From positions 248,001-312,000 of the forward strand of contig JAESUZ010003382.1 of the NCBI GenBank assembly GCA_017311185.1: a stretch of DNA of 64,000 bases. The letters run 5' to 3'. The DNA comes from Proteles cristata cristata. Lineage: Eukaryota; Chordata; Mammalia; Carnivora; Hyaenidae. Positions 23,110 through 34,418 of this stretch are shown here, in pieces (within the stretch, counting starts at the first letter, position 1; the number at the start of each line of letters is the position of its first letter). The notes beneath the pieces are model-generated. The model did not search any database and was not told the origin of the DNA. It saw nothing but the letters and a program-made list of their open reading frames with translations. The position numbers and the translations under genes were made by a program.

Positions 23110-23700
23110 TTTTCCCTCCACTATCAGATATATTTTTATAGATACCTCAGCCTTGTCTTCATCACTTATCCTTTGATGCCTAAGAGGTATCTCAAATAAC
23201 ACAATTCCTAAAATTGTCACCCACCCTGATCGTCCTCTTCTCAGTAAGTGACACGTGCACTCACCCTTGCATTCAAGCCAGAAATCTAGGAGCCATCCTA
23301 GATCATTCCTTTAAGCCTCCTCCACACCACCAACCCACCAGGATTGGTTTGAGTATCTCTTGTACAACACATAGGAGAGCAATCAAGGGGATTGAGAGTC
23401 TACAGAGCTGTATTCAACATGGAAGGAATCAGAAGTGTTCTGGTTATCAAAGTGATGATACATGTTACAAAGTAGCCCACCCTAACATATCTTGAACACA
23501 TCCACTTCCGTCCACCTCCGTTACTGTCACCTTGGTCCAAGCCACCCCATGTCTTACCTGAACTACCACTCCTGCTTCCTAGCTGGTGTTTCAACTCTAG
23601 CTCCACCCCTCCAACCCAATCTCTCCAGAGGAGGCAAAATGATCATCTTAAACATAAGCCAAACTTTTCCATAGCTTCCCACGTATTAATTTGACATCTG
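23110..23700 (+). mobile_element. L2, internal part
   Basis: Matches the distal ORF2 region of L2 in order: CCTAAGAGGTATCTCAAATA, TAGGAGCCATCCTAGATCAT, GTCACCTTGGTCCAAGCCAC, TACCACTCCTGCTTCCTAGC and TTTCCATAGCTTCCCACG. Its continuation is not next to it but at 24,785, so this copy appears split by the minus-strand L2. Frames inside are heavily interrupted. Confidence 0.7.
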
Positions 23701-24700
23701 CTCATCAAGTTTCTGGTACTGTTCACACTTCTGGGAACTTGGTAGTAACCTACATGGACAAAGAGTCCTGCCAAATGTAAGCTACATTCTAAAGAGGGGA
23801 AATCATTAATGAACAACACAGGGGGAAAAAAGAAATTATGTAGCATATTCTGATAAATGATAAATGCTCTGGAAAAAAATAAATCAGGGAGGTGGACAAG
23901 GAGTTTGGGAGAAGGAATTTGCAACTCTAAACAGGGTGGTCAGGAAAAGGCTGCCACTATGAAGGTGCCTTCTGAGTGAAGACCTGAAGGAGATGAGGCA
24001 GCAAGGAGGTGGAATCTGTTGGGAACAGCCTTCCAGAAAGAGGAAAGATCAGGTGCGGTGCAGCAGAGAGAGAATGGTGAGGGAAGGAGAGAGCAGTCAG
24101 AGGGGTCAGAGAGAGGACAGAGGCCCCTGGGGGAGCCTTGCAAACTCTGGAGGAGGTGTGTAGCAGAGAAGACCAGTGCTCTGACTAAGGATGAAGAGGA
24201 CAGGGGCTACCATAGGTGATGGGGACCATCTGCAGGGGAGCAAGGGCCCAGTGGGACCCGTGGGAACTCTACTGCAGTATTTCAGGGGTGAGGAGGGATG
24301 GAGAGGAGTCCAGAGTGACTGCCAAGTTTTCAGTCTGATCAACTGTTACCATCACCCAAGATGGGAAGTCTGCAGGGAAAAGGGACTTGGGGTACTTATT
24401 AGGAGCTTGATTTTGCTCGAGAGGCCTTTGGGACATAGTGTAGACATGCCCTCAGTGAAGTCAAGCAGGCAGTCAGGTATGCAGAAAGGCAGAGGTAAGA
24501 GATACATTTTTGTTGGCCATTCTTGCACAGATGTACTCAGACGCCATGAGACTGTGAGAGACCATGTAAGTAGACAAGGGAAGAAGTCTGAAGACCAAGC
24601 CCAGGGTACACCAGAGGACGAAGAGGAGCCGGGTGGCAGAGGAGTAACCAGTGGAGATGGAGGTAAAGCAGAAGAGTGTCGTGTCTGAAGAGCTGAATGG
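23701..24700 (-). mobile_element. L2, 3' UTR and distal ORF2, inserted in another L2
   Basis: Reads as reverse L2: TAAGCTACATTCTAAAGAGG, GATAAATGCTCTGGAAAAAA, AAACAGGGTGGTCAGGAAAA, GAAGACCTGAAGGAGATGAG and GGTGATGGGGACCATC, then CCAAGTTTTCAGTCTGATCA and AGCCCAGGGTACACCAGAGG. About 1 kb is recognisable. Frames of 90-213 codons on both strands within it are L2 debris. Boundaries are approximate. Confidence 0.7.
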
Positions 24701-25176
24701 AGACAGGCTCCCAGGAGGAAGGACAAATGAAATAGGCCAAATGCCGCATGGGGGTTGAGTAAAGTTTGAGTATCTCCCAGAATTCTTTCCAAGACTGGAA
24801 TGAACCCACACAGCATGATCGCCATCACCTGTGACTTCATCTGGGACCATCCCACCTGCCTGGTTCTGCTCACCCGTCTCACCCTCTGGCACTTCCCCTC
24901 GGCCCCAGCTGCTCTGCTCTCTGAAGCCTCACCATTTCCATGCTGGGCTCCTTGCACAGAATGCTCCTTCTCCCCATTATTATTTTTTATCAATACAGTC
25001 TGTTTTCATGACCACCCACTGTAAGATCCCAACATCGCCAATATTCTCTCCATACCCTACCATTTGCTCTTTATCTCACTTTATCTCTCCTCTCACTGTA
25101 TATGATTTGTTGACACTCCCAAATCACCAGTTTTTTGTTGATTTCCTCACATGGGAGCAAAGATCTAGTCTGTCTT

Positions 25177-25247
25177 ACTGTTTATTTTTTTTTTTTTTTT
25201 AATTTTAGAGAAAGAGAGCATGCACAAATAGAGGTGGAGGCAGGGAT

Positions 25248-25279
<32 letters not shown>

Positions 25280-25359
25280 GATGATCCCACGCCCCATGAT
25301 CATGACCTGAGCCAAAATCAAGAGTTGGACGCTCAACCAACTAAGCCACCCAGGGGACC
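25177..25359 (-). mobile_element. CanSINE inside L2, internally deleted
   Basis: T-run at 25185-25200 is the tail complement. A long GAGAGA tract is followed almost directly by the CCCCATGATCATGACCTGAG block, so the GCTGACAGCTCAGAGCC body is mostly missing. Flanked by CTGTCTT at 25170-25176 and 25360-25366. Its head faces the CanSINE at 25403, 43 bp away. Confidence 0.88.
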
Positions 25360-25402
25360 CTGTCTTGTTCTGTTTTATCCCAGACTAGAACATGGACTGA
25401 TG

Positions 25403-25587
25403 GGGGCCTAGGTGGCATCTGACTTTGGCTCAGGTCACATGCTCATGGTTTATGGGTGTCGGGCTCTGTGCTGATAGTTCAGAACCTGGAGCGTGCTTTG
25501 AATTCTGTGTCTCCCTCTTTCTCTGTCCCTCCCCTGCTCACACTGTGTCTGTGTCTCTCTCAAAAATAAATATTAAAAAAAAAAAAA
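25403..25587 (+). mobile_element. CanSINE inside L2, A-box deleted
   Basis: GGGGCCTAGGTGGCATCTGA shows loss of the CTCAGTCGGTTAAGC segment. The rest of the body, CT-rich region and A13 tail are present. A 15-bp duplication, GAACATGGACTGATG / GAACATGGACTAATG, lies at 25388-25402 and 25588-25602. Confidence 0.93.
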
Positions 25588-25640
25588 GAACATGGACTAA
25601 TGTCGTAGGTATTCAATAAAAAGTTGCTGAATAAACGACT

Positions 25641-27514
25641 TAATCTATATTTCAGTAGATTTTTAAAAACTGGGTATAAAATATTCTGATAAGCAGTCCC
25701 TAACTTAGAAGTACCGAGGAAGAAAGCTGGGATACACTTTCATTCGATGGCGCTATAAAGTAGTTTTTCAAGTTATTGTCAATTTCGATGGTGCTAAAAA
25801 TAGAAACCAAGGTGTGGTTCACCATGTGGAGAGCACATTTGCACAGCTCCTCCAACATGGCCTTCCACCCACCTAAGACCTGCACTGTCCAAAGGCCTTG
25901 TGCTGTTTTCCAAGGTTTCGGGCACGTAGTGGCAATGGCACTGTGCTCTCACAGGGCCCAGCACAGGCCAGGCGCTTCGGCTGTTTACAGAATAAGTCCA
26001 GCTATTATTAAACTCTTGAATGAAGGGTAGCTGGTGAACGGTCAACTAGAATTTCTCATCATCCACGCTTTTCCTAGTGTCCTTCTCAAGAGGGTTTCCT
26101 CTTAGGAGGTCCAAGTGAAGACCACTTATCGTAGAAATCTCTTCTGGAAAATATCCCTAATGAAGTTGAGGGAAGGACTAGGCATGGGGTGTGGGCGGGC
26201 TCTGCTTTTGATGGCCTGGCCCGCACTTTCATCTTCCTCTGCTGTCTTACGCCCATTGTTTGTTGCCGCTAAGGCAGTAAATGTTGTTGGTCTTAGCTGC
26301 AAAACCAAGACTAGGAAACTTTGAAGTGTTTTCTGCTGCTTACCGTCACCCACTGTTCCTGTCAGCAAACTGAGATAAAGCTGATGGACAGAGGTGTCTG
26401 GTCTAATTCCTTTATTGACACACAGGTCCTGTCTTCAAACACCAGTGTAAATGAATAAGCACAGAGATAGTAATGTGTCCGTAATAGGCCGCTGGAGAAA
26501 TGCCATTGTTTACGGACTGATCCCTGCTTCCTAAGGCCCACACAGCTCCAAAATCTTACAAATTAGCACCTCGCTGAGATCAAAGAATTGTCTTTTCTCT
26601 CTGCAATTACCTGCTTGAGGAGCTGAGCAAGCAAATGAGACAGTTCAAGCGGGTCTCTCTCCAGCGCAAACCTTTCTTTTGAGAACAAATGGTAGAATAT
26701 ACGCTTTCTTCAGAAGGGAGTGGTTAGGAATAAGAGACTTTGACTTCATTGTGCTATGTGAGAGCCAGCGGATTCTGTAGGTTTTTTTTGTTTTGTTTTG
26801 GTTTGTTTTTTTTTTGTCACTCACAACTATCTTTTGCCCGTTACAACACTCATTTCAAAAATCGGTGGACAGAGCTATGTTCGTCCTTAACAACCAGTCT
26901 TTTGAGATCACATTAAAGTTTAAATTACAAAGGTAAAATGGTTTCAAATTTAAATGACACCATAGTACCTACAACTCTGAGCAAAAGGCATTTTCCCATA
27001 CGGGAAATACTAATTTTCTGTAGGATTGAAAATTTAGACTACAAATCTAATTTCATTCCTGGTGTGTCTTACTTAAATCAACAAGTGCACCATGAAGTCT
27101 CTCTAAATACAAGTTTTAAAAATGCATCATTCTAGTTTACTTGTTAAGTAAATTTACTTGCCTTGAAGCACATTCTGCTAGCTAGCCTCTGTCCAGAATG
27201 ATGTTTTTGAAGATACTAAGAGATGAGGGAATAGAAACTATGTACAGAACATCACTGACTATGACACTGCTTAGGAATTATGTCTTTCATATGAGCCACA
27301 CAACCCCAAAACAAGAAACCAAATGGACAAACTGTATGGTTTCACAAAATACTGGTTTATTTATAAAAAAGACAAGATTCCTGGTGGCAGGCTTTATCTT
27401 TTATGTAAATGAAAAAATATACTTTCAAATTATATGGGTACAATAACCAATCTTCGTCAAAGTCTTGACTCGTACCGAAGAATAGTTTAAAGAAATAAAA
27501 ATGGACTATACTCA
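25641..27514. other. Repeat-poor stretch; CNE-like block
   Basis: No interspersed repeat recognised over 1.9 kb. A T/G-homopolymer-rich segment lies at 26,777-26,817. The block 26,440-26,720 is balanced in composition and repeat-free with several E-box-like CANNTG motifs. It could be conserved non-coding sequence, but I cannot test that here. Confidence 0.4.
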
Positions 27515-27697
27515 GGTGTGTGGGGGGCTCAGCTGGTTGAGCTTCTTTCTGACTCTTGATTTCTGCTCAGGTCATGATCCCAGGGTCATGGCTCAAGCCC
27601 TGTGCTATGGAGCCTGCTTGGGATTTTGTCTCTCCCTCTCCCTCAACCCTATTTCCCCATTCTTGCTCTCTCTTTCTCTCTAAAATAAATAAAAACA
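27515..27697 (+). mobile_element. Older CanSINE copy
   Basis: Degenerate head GGTGTGTGGGGGGCTCAGCT, GACTCTTGATTTCTGCTCAG, a shortened body GTGCTATGGAGCCTGCTTGG and an AAATAAATAAAAAC tail. The CTCTTGATTTC variant marks an older subfamily. It lies 98 bp tail to tail from the next element. Confidence 0.82.
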
Positions 27698-27795
27698 AGC
27701 AAAACACCTGACTATTTTCTCTAAAATTGTAACGTTGGGCATCCTTTTCTCCAAATAAGTGTTTCCTGCAGTTATTCATAACATTCATGATCTTT

Positions 27796-28005
27796 CTAAA
27801 AAAATTTTTTTTAATGTTTATTAATTTTTGAGAGAGACAGAACACAAGCTGGGGAGGGGCAGAGAGAGGGAGACACAGAATCAGAAACAGGCTCCAGGCT
27901 CTGAGCTGTCAGCACAGAGCCCAATGTGGGCCTTGAACTCACAAACTGTGAGATCATGACTCGAGCCAAATCAGACAATTAACCGACTAAGCCACCCAGG
28001 TACCC
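27796..28005 (-). mobile_element. CanSINE, complete
   Basis: Tail complement TTAATGTTTATTAATTTTTG, GGCTCCAGGCTCTGAGCTGT, GTGAGATCATGACTCGAGCC, head complement GCCACCCAGGTACCCC. Flanks CATTCATGATCTTT (27782-27795) and CATCCGTGACCTTT (28006-28019) form a 14-bp duplication with three changes, so it is older than the 30.1 and 62.3 kb copies. Confidence 0.92.
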
Positions 28006-28019
28006 CATCCGTGACCTTT

Positions 28020-28369
28020 AAAGGGGCATTAAATATGTTCTTTATGTCAAAGAGTTTGTGAAAATGAATGTGAACTAAGGGGAAATTTTAACATGATTTG
28101 TCTCATTTTCCTAAAGCCATTATCCTCAGAAAAAAGTCCAGTGCCCTTGGGCGCAGCCAATGTTAGAATAAGACCCCCACCCCCCAGGCTGCTCTAATCG
28201 CCGTATTTCAGGAACACAGATGACTCAGACCCACAAACAATGGCCAAGGGACCACCACTGAGGCTCCAGGAGAACTCGGACAATTGTCATTAAACAACGA
28301 AGCTTCTTCAGTAGCCCCTGAAATACACTTCAATATTTGATTATATTTGCCCTCTCAATATACCTGTGA
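28020..28369. other. Unclassified stretch
   Basis: Contains a C-rich run near 28,173. Nothing else recognised. Confidence 0.45.
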
Positions 28370-28520
28370 GCTCCTGCTGTTGAAGCACAACATGAGGAAA
28401 AGGCAGACAAGTTAAAGTGGCTCAGGGTATTCGGATGGCTAAGTGACCTCTCCAAGGATATATTATCAGTGTGAACACTTAACAGACAGCACTCGAACCT
28501 CAGGTTAGTTACTTGAGAAG
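28370..28520 (-). mobile_element. Possible MIR fragment
   Basis: ACATGAGGAAAAGGCAGACA, GTGACCTCTCCAAGGATAT and CAGCACTCGAACCTCAGGTT correspond loosely, in order, to the reverse MIR core. Divergence makes this tentative. Confidence 0.4.
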
Positions 28521-28932
28521 CATTAACTTGTGGCCGAAATGCAGAATTGGCAAAACCACAGCAACTAGCTATTAGCTATTTGGACTGTTCTGTCTTTGAA
28601 TGAAGAAGGGGTTGCCTGGCATGGACGGTGGAGAGCGGTGTTTGCAGGGGGAACACCCAGCAGGGTGTGTGGCCAACACAAGTCACGGACACTGACAGAG
28701 CCTCACTGTGCCCACATCTAACCATACCACATCAGTTCAGGCCGTCATTCAACGTTCCAGCCTGGTGGTGAGGCTCTACCACAATGAAATAGATTTGTAG
28801 ATATCTCTCTGCTGACAGACATATTCTGTCTTAGGAGATGGGGCTATTTTATGTCAGCAGAGCCTAGAGACCTCCTGCTGGCAGCTGACTTACACTAATG
28901 AGTCGGAGCAATTAAATAAGAAGCATGCTTGA
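28521..28932. other. Unclassified stretch
   Basis: No repeat or coding signal recognised. Confidence 0.45.
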
Positions 28933-29035
28933 GGCGCCTGAGTGGCTCAGTTGGTTAAGGGCCAGGTCTTATCTCAGGGTCGTGAGTTCAAACCTCATGT
29001 GGGGCTCAGAGCTGGACGTGAAAGCCTACTTTGGT
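28933..29035 (+). mobile_element. CanSINE, 3'-truncated or short subfamily
   Basis: Head GGCGCCTGAGTGGCTCAGTT, GTCGTGAGTTCAAACCTCAT B box and GGGGCTCAGAGCTGGACGTG. It fades at AAGCCTACTTTGG with no CT-rich region or A-tail. The GCTGGACGTG wording is that of older caniform-type subfamilies. Confidence 0.75.
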
Positions 29036-30069
29036 GGGAGAAGGGGGAGAAGGAGTATGCTTTATTGACCTATATATTAAGGAACACAATTTTGGTGCCC
29101 AGAGGGGGGATTTTTCTTTCATATGGCCACTCATTCTCACTTGCCCTGAAATGGAGACTGGGACATGCACCAGCAATTCTCAAGTTCTGGCTTGGAAACT
29201 GGAGAAGGGGATCCCGTGGAGACATGAACTGAAACCACCAGTGAGCATCCCGGGGCAGACTGCGGCAAATCACAAATGTTAATCTGCAAAATCGCCTTGC
29301 TATTCAGCCTTCAGGCAGTTGGATGCCACTATGGGGACCTTAACCTTCAGCCTCGACTTAGTAACAGCTTCTGTAAGTTCATGAGCGAGGAAGTGGAATT
29401 TCCAGTCTCCTATGCTTGTTAAGAGTGCTAGGAAAATATAGTAAAATCCTGTACTTTTCCTATTACATCTCCATCTGGTCTCCGCAACACGAAATGTGGC
29501 AACACATTAATCCTGGCAAGGTATGTATGGCAACGTCCAAGTCTACTTCCTCAGTAACAGCACAAGAGAAAGAAGGTAAAGCTTCCGAAGCCACTGCCTA
29601 ACTGAGCGAGCTGGCCCACTCCCGCACAAATGGGTCACATACACAAGCATCTCAACGTAGGGCCGTCAGCCAGGGTCTGCAGGTCAGCCTCTGCTGAGAT
29701 CCTGAAGGCACCTGTTGTGGAAAGCTGGACACAGGTCCTGGCTACAAAACTCACGTTGATTTTTGTCAACCTTCTTGCGCAAATATCCTTCGCAGAGCAG
29801 TAGTCTTCTGGCTTATTTTTAAGACTGTTTTCTTGTGAATTCCCTTTCCTCTCAATGTAGTTTCAAAAACTAATCCGTTAAGAATAATCCTTTTCATGAG
29901 AAAAATGATGCAATACTGAGTGGTTACATGCTCAGGTTCAAAGGTGTTCATTTCTTTTCTTTTTTTTTCGCATTTTATTTTCAACTAATTGCCCGGAGGC
30001 TAATGATGATCCATTCCCTCTCCCTATTGCAGATTTAGATCACTGTCAACATAATATGAACAGCATTAC
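29036..30069. other. Unclassified stretch
   Basis: A T-rich run lies near 29,960. Frames up to 96 codons begin inside the SINE fragment upstream. No other feature recognised. Confidence 0.45.
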
Positions 30070-30086
30070 AACTTGTGTTGTTCTTT

Positions 30087-30309
30087 TTTTTTTTTTTTTT
30101 TAAATTCTTTTTTTATTTATTTATAGGAGAGAAGAGACAGCGTGAGTAGGGGAGGGTCAGAGAGAGAGGGAGTCACAGACTGAAACAGGCTCCAGGCTCT
30201 GAGCTGGCAGTCAGCACAGAGCCCGACGCGGGGCTCGAACCCACGAACCGCGAGATCATGACCTAAGCGAAAGTCGGACGCTTAACCGACTAAGCCACCC
30301 AGGCGCCCC
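30087..30309 (-). mobile_element. Young CanSINE, complete, CpG-rich
   Basis: Long T-run tail complement, GTCACAGACTGAAACAGG, GAGCTGGCAGTCAGCACAG, CCCGACGCGGGGCTCGAACC, CACGAACCGCGAGATCATGA, CTAAGCGAAAGTCGGACGCT and the intact head complement CAGGCGCCCC. A perfect 17-bp duplication, AACTTGTGTTGTTCTTT, lies at 30070-30086 and 30310-30326. The undecayed CpGs and perfect duplication mark a recent insertion. It shares its variants with the copies at 62283 and 47303. Confidence 0.97.
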
Positions 30310-30447
30310 AACTTGTGTTGTTCTTTAACTGTGCTGAGAGAACAATTCCAAAATGCACCATTTTTTTTTTTACTTTTTAATGCTTAAAATTTATTTTACA
30401 GTAAAAATAGTAGGGAATTCGGGTTTTTGGTTAAGTATTGAGAGATC

Positions 30448-30622
30448 TTTTTTTTTTTATTTGAGAGAGAGAGAGAGAGCAGAAGAGGGAGAGGGAGAGG
30501 ATCTTACGCACTCAGAGTCTGATGCAGGGCTCAGTCCCACCACCCTGGGACCATGACCTGAGCCAAAATTAGGAGTCAGACACTCAACCTCAACCTCAAA
30601 CGACTAAGCCACCCACATGCCC
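30448..30622 (-). mobile_element. CanSINE, diverged
   Basis: GAGAGA tract, CTGATGCAGGGCTCAGTCCC, GACCATGACCTGAGCCAAAA, and a head complement ACTAAGCCACCCACATGC. A small triplication CTCAACCTCAACCTCAA sits in the region normally reading CTTAACC. Flanks TTGAGAGATC and TTGAGGAGTC are a likely diverged duplication. Confidence 0.85.
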
Positions 30623-30633
30623 TTTGAGGAGTC

Positions 30634-32552
30634 ATCATTAAATAAAATTAGCATCAATTGTGTTTTTAAATGGTCTTCTGTGAGAGATAACCAGAGTAAC
30701 TGAGGAAGGGAGGGGAAAAGGCGCATGTGGACCAAAAGGATCCCAGGTTTTTCCAGCAGAGTAGAGAAAACTCCTTCTTTTTGGTGAGGGGAAGGCAAAG
30801 AACTCGATCTCCAGTCTCTCCTTCCTGTGATTCATTCCTTGGTCTAAGCTCTTCCCCAAACCCAGAGCAGGCTCTCTCTCCGAGTCTCTGTTGACCTACC
30901 CGGCTGCCAACAGAGCAGGGTCAGGAGGCTCCCAGAATCCATGTAATCCTACCCCTGCGGGCATGCACAGGGGGCTCCCCACCCAGTCCCTGCGCACCTC
31001 ACTCCTGGGCTGGCCTGCGCCTGCGGGTAGTGAGAGCCGAAAAGAAAACATTTCCTTTACCTACTTCATACCTCATAAACCAAAACTTATCCCTTCAAAT
31101 AACACTCAAATTCCATCTTGTTCACAAGTGCCAGGCTGAATCCACCCGAATTTTACCTTCTTGTTTACCTCCTATAGAGCTGCACACTGTAGTCTTCTCA
31201 TATTAAAGTTCGCACAAATAATGTGTCACTTACCAACTGCAACCCCACAGAATATGAGGGAATAAAAAACATTAAGAGAGTTGGGCCTTTAATGCTCTTG
31301 ATTCAAATAAGTCCTCACCAAAGGTTTAACCAGAATGTTCCCTCAGTGCTACTAAACAAATGTTTATTTAGTGATGCATTTATGTAACACTACTCCTTTG
31401 AAAAGAGAACTTGAGGTGGTTTCCAGAACTATATACATATCAATAGAAGAAAAACAGGCCTTTTTGTGGAAACTCAAGCAATCACAAAGACAGATAAGCT
31501 GGGAAAGAACCGGAAGGGGGAGTAAGGTCACTGCCCCCCACTGCTGGTCCTGGGGTCTTCCTAGACATGCTACGTGTGGGTAGCGACTTTGAAGCAGATC
31601 CCTCATAATTCAGGCAAGCACAGCTCCAGAGCACTCTCGACCCATGTGGGGCATGGGGCAAGCCATGCTGCTGGCCCAGATCAAGCCACAAAGAGAGGGT
31701 AAGGTCATTCCCATTCCCGCAGTGTGTGGGAGCCGTTCCCTGGGTCTTCCTCAAGTAGTCACGGAGTGCCTGGTGGCCTGTTAGTGGGGATGGAGACTTC
31801 TGAGGAGAAGGTAAAATGAATGAGAGCATTGGAGGTGATGGAGAAAATGTCTTTACGGTATGGAACATGCACTTCTAGTGCTCAGTGATTCTGAGATGCC
31901 AGCTCTGAGTGTGTGTGTTCGACTCCAGAGAGCTGCAGTCCAGCAGTCCGTACAAATCATGGACTGGTGTTTCCTTCCCTGGGGTCCTGGTCCAACTTTA
32001 CTGCACATTCATCACAGGAAGCCCGTGCGTACCCATCAGGCGGGCTCAACACTTACTATCTACAAGCCTTCCAGAGCTTCCAGCCAATAGGAGCCCCAGG
32101 TTCCTGGATTTCTGGAAACTTCCATGTTTCCTCATTCTCAATAGAGGAGAAGGGGTCAGGGAATCTGGGGATATGAGGAGGGGTGCCCTTATCTTCCAGA
32201 GGACAGCACTTTGCAACTCAGAGGTACAGAACAGCCGTTTGAGCTCAGCCATTGGCTGCCACCTGTCCTATCTGCAACAGAGGACTCCATTTCATAGCAT
32301 GCCTGTCACAAGGAAAAGAGACGTCCTCTTACTGAATGCCCATCTATGCAGGCCGCTCTGCAGACACTGATATTTCTCCAAGGGAAAATGGAAATGCAGA
32401 GAGCCTCCCGGCTTACAGAATTGGGACAGAGGAGGCTTTAAGAAAATTGTGAATATAAAATTAGGCACAGGAGTGTGCACGCAGTCAGCTCCAGTAAGAT
32501 GGAGCCTCAGCTTCATTAACGTCACAGAAAATCTCTCCCTGATGCTTTTTCC
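30634..32552. other. Repeat-poor stretch
   Basis: Somewhat GC-rich at 30,850-31,050 and 31,500-32,100. Overlapping frames up to 153 codons (31909-32370, plus) carry no domain. No interspersed repeat recognised. Confidence 0.45.
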
Positions 32553-32640
32553 CTGTAATCCTCGGAGCAACCAATGATGTCGGTGACTCTACTCATTCGA
32601 CACAGGAAGAAACTACTATCCAGACATAGATGAACCTACT
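32553..32640 (-). mobile_element. Possible MIR scrap
   Basis: TAATCCTCGGAGCAACCAAT and CACAGGAAGAAACTACTATC align loosely with the reverse MIR core. Too short and diverged for a firm call. Confidence 0.3.
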
Positions 32641-32768
32641 CAATCAATGGGGTTGCTAATTTCTGTAAATAAAAATCACTGTCAGTTAATTTTGAACTTC
32701 AGATGGAGAACCAATGATGTTTAATATGTGTTCTATAAGATATCTGGAACATATTTATATATTTTCTA

Positions 32769-32977
32769 AAATTTTTTTAACATTTATTCATTTTTGAGAG
32801 AGAGGTAAGGTGTGAGTGGGGGAGGGGCAGAGAGAGAAGGAGACACAGAATGGCAAGAAGGCTCCAGGCTCCGAGCTGTCAGCATAGAGCCTGACATGGG
32901 GCTCCAACCCACAAACCATGAGATCATAACCTGAGCTGAAGTCAGATGCTTAACCGACTGAGCCACCCAGGCGCCCC
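32769..32977 (-). mobile_element. CanSINE, complete
   Basis: TTAACATTTATTCATTTTTG tail complement, GGCTCCGAGCTGTCAGCATA, CCACAAACCATGAGATCATA, CCGACTGAGCCACCCAGGCG. The minus-strand frame 32784-33143 includes the SINE's usual WVAQSVKHLTSAQVMISW-type peptide. The flanks (AACAT.. on both sides) are only suggestive of a duplication. Confidence 0.92.
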
Positions 32978-34217
32978 AACATGTTGGTTTTTCTAAAAGA
33001 AATATAATCAGTACTATATATCCAGTGACAAAGTGACCCACCCACCCCATAGTAAAATCTTTATTTTCCTTGTACTGGGCCTGCTTAATGATGCTAGACA
33101 CTTGGCAATCAGCTATCAGGATCTGGATTGCAAAAATCAGCAAGTAGAATACCAGATGTGAAAACTTCCCACTGAAATTCTGACTTCTTTTGAACTATGA
33201 GATTAATTACATATGTCAGATGGCTGACCCTTCCATAGTCAGACTAAATGTGAAGTATTTCAGATGGGATGATACTGGTGTGACTGAAAAAAAAAAAGCC
33301 CCTCAAAATGGAGATAAATTGGTTTGGTCTCATCCTTAGGATTCACTGTCTCATAGGGGAAAAAAATCCTTGACTAATGACTTGAGTTCTTATTGCAAAT
33401 TTAAAATACCGTAAACCAAGGACTCTTTCAGTAGAAACATATGTCAACTCCTATACCAGAATTGTCACCAATTGTATATAAAGTAGATGTTAGGTTTTCC
33501 TTCAGAGTAAAGGGAAAACAGAGAAAAAAGGATAATCTGTCATGAACCTACACTTAGGAAAGAAACAGAGCGAGAGAAGCCTGCAAGTAGGCTTGTTATA
33601 AGGTAAAGCTTTTTTCCTCCATGAAATAAGCCTAGAGCAACCCAGATCTTTGCTCAAATGCAGAACTTAGCAATGTGTTTCCATAGAGCTAAAAGGATTG
33701 TCAAATAAATTATTGGCAAAATGTTCTCCTATGCTTGTGTTATCCTATTTGGCCGTATATACTTTGCTCAGATTTCCTGAGAATTTCCTGGGAATTTCTG
33801 CTGAGTGTACCTGGTCCAAGGAGAACAATCACCACAGAGGGTGACCATCCCTGACCTCCATCCCTGACCTCCATCTTTGCAATCAACACCTACTGTTACC
33901 AAGAAGAGGGGCCAGGCGGCAATATGCACAGTTAACAGACACTCCACTGTCTAGTAGTTAGTGAAACAGAGGACCCCAGAGACTTGGGATCTAGTCATGG
34001 ATCGAACAATGTCAACATGTATGCTGGACAGTTGACATAATGACATTATGTACCACAGATCTCTGTGTCCTCACCTGCCAAATATAGCGGTGAGATTTTG
34101 TTGGTTGACTTCACTCTGTATTCTTGGCTCTAATTCCGAGTTATTTCAAAATTTTGTCAGGTTTTTTAATTGTCTTCTCAAAAGCTCTAGATGAACACTT
34201 CACTTTGAAATCTCTCT
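32978..34217. other. Unclassified; small tandem repeat
   Basis: A 13-bp unit CCATCCCTGACCT is repeated exactly at 33845-33857 and 33858-33870. Nothing else recognised. Confidence 0.5.
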
Positions 34218-34418
34218 GGGGCACCTGAGTGTCTCAGTCCGTTAAGCATCTGACTCTTGATGTCAGTTCAGGTCATGATCTCACGGTTTGTGAGACAGAG
34301 CTCTGTGTTGGGCTCTGCACTGACAGTGTGAAGCCTGCTTGGAATTCTCTCTCTCCCTCACTCCCTCTGCCCCTGCTCTCTCTCTCCCTCTCAAAATAAA
34401 TAAACATGAAAAAAAGGA
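34218..34418 (+). mobile_element. Older CanSINE copy
   Basis: Head GGGCACCTGAGTGTCTCAGT, CTGACTCTTGATGTCAGTTC, GGGCTCTGCACTGACAGTGT, CT-rich region, AAATAAATAAACATGAAAAA tail. The CTCTTGAT and GACAGTGTGAAGCCTG variants belong to an older lineage. Confidence 0.88.

Larger units (their letters stand above)
24785..25640 (+). mobile_element. L2, 3' end, interrupted by two CanSINEs
   Basis: Continues the consensus where the 23,110-23,700 piece stops: GTGACTTCATCTGGGACCAT, CAGCTGCTCTGCTCTCTGAA and ACAGAATGCTCCTTCTCCCC, then GGGAGCAAAGATCTAGTCTG. After the SINEs comes GTAGGTATTCAATAAAAAGT and TGCTGAATAAACGA, the L2 terminus. CanSINEs occupy 25177-25359 and 25403-25587. Confidence 0.75.

Noticed and set aside
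24191..24993. Frames of 139-213 codons on both strands
   Set aside because: They lie on the minus-strand L2 relic and its flank and overlap each other in several phases.
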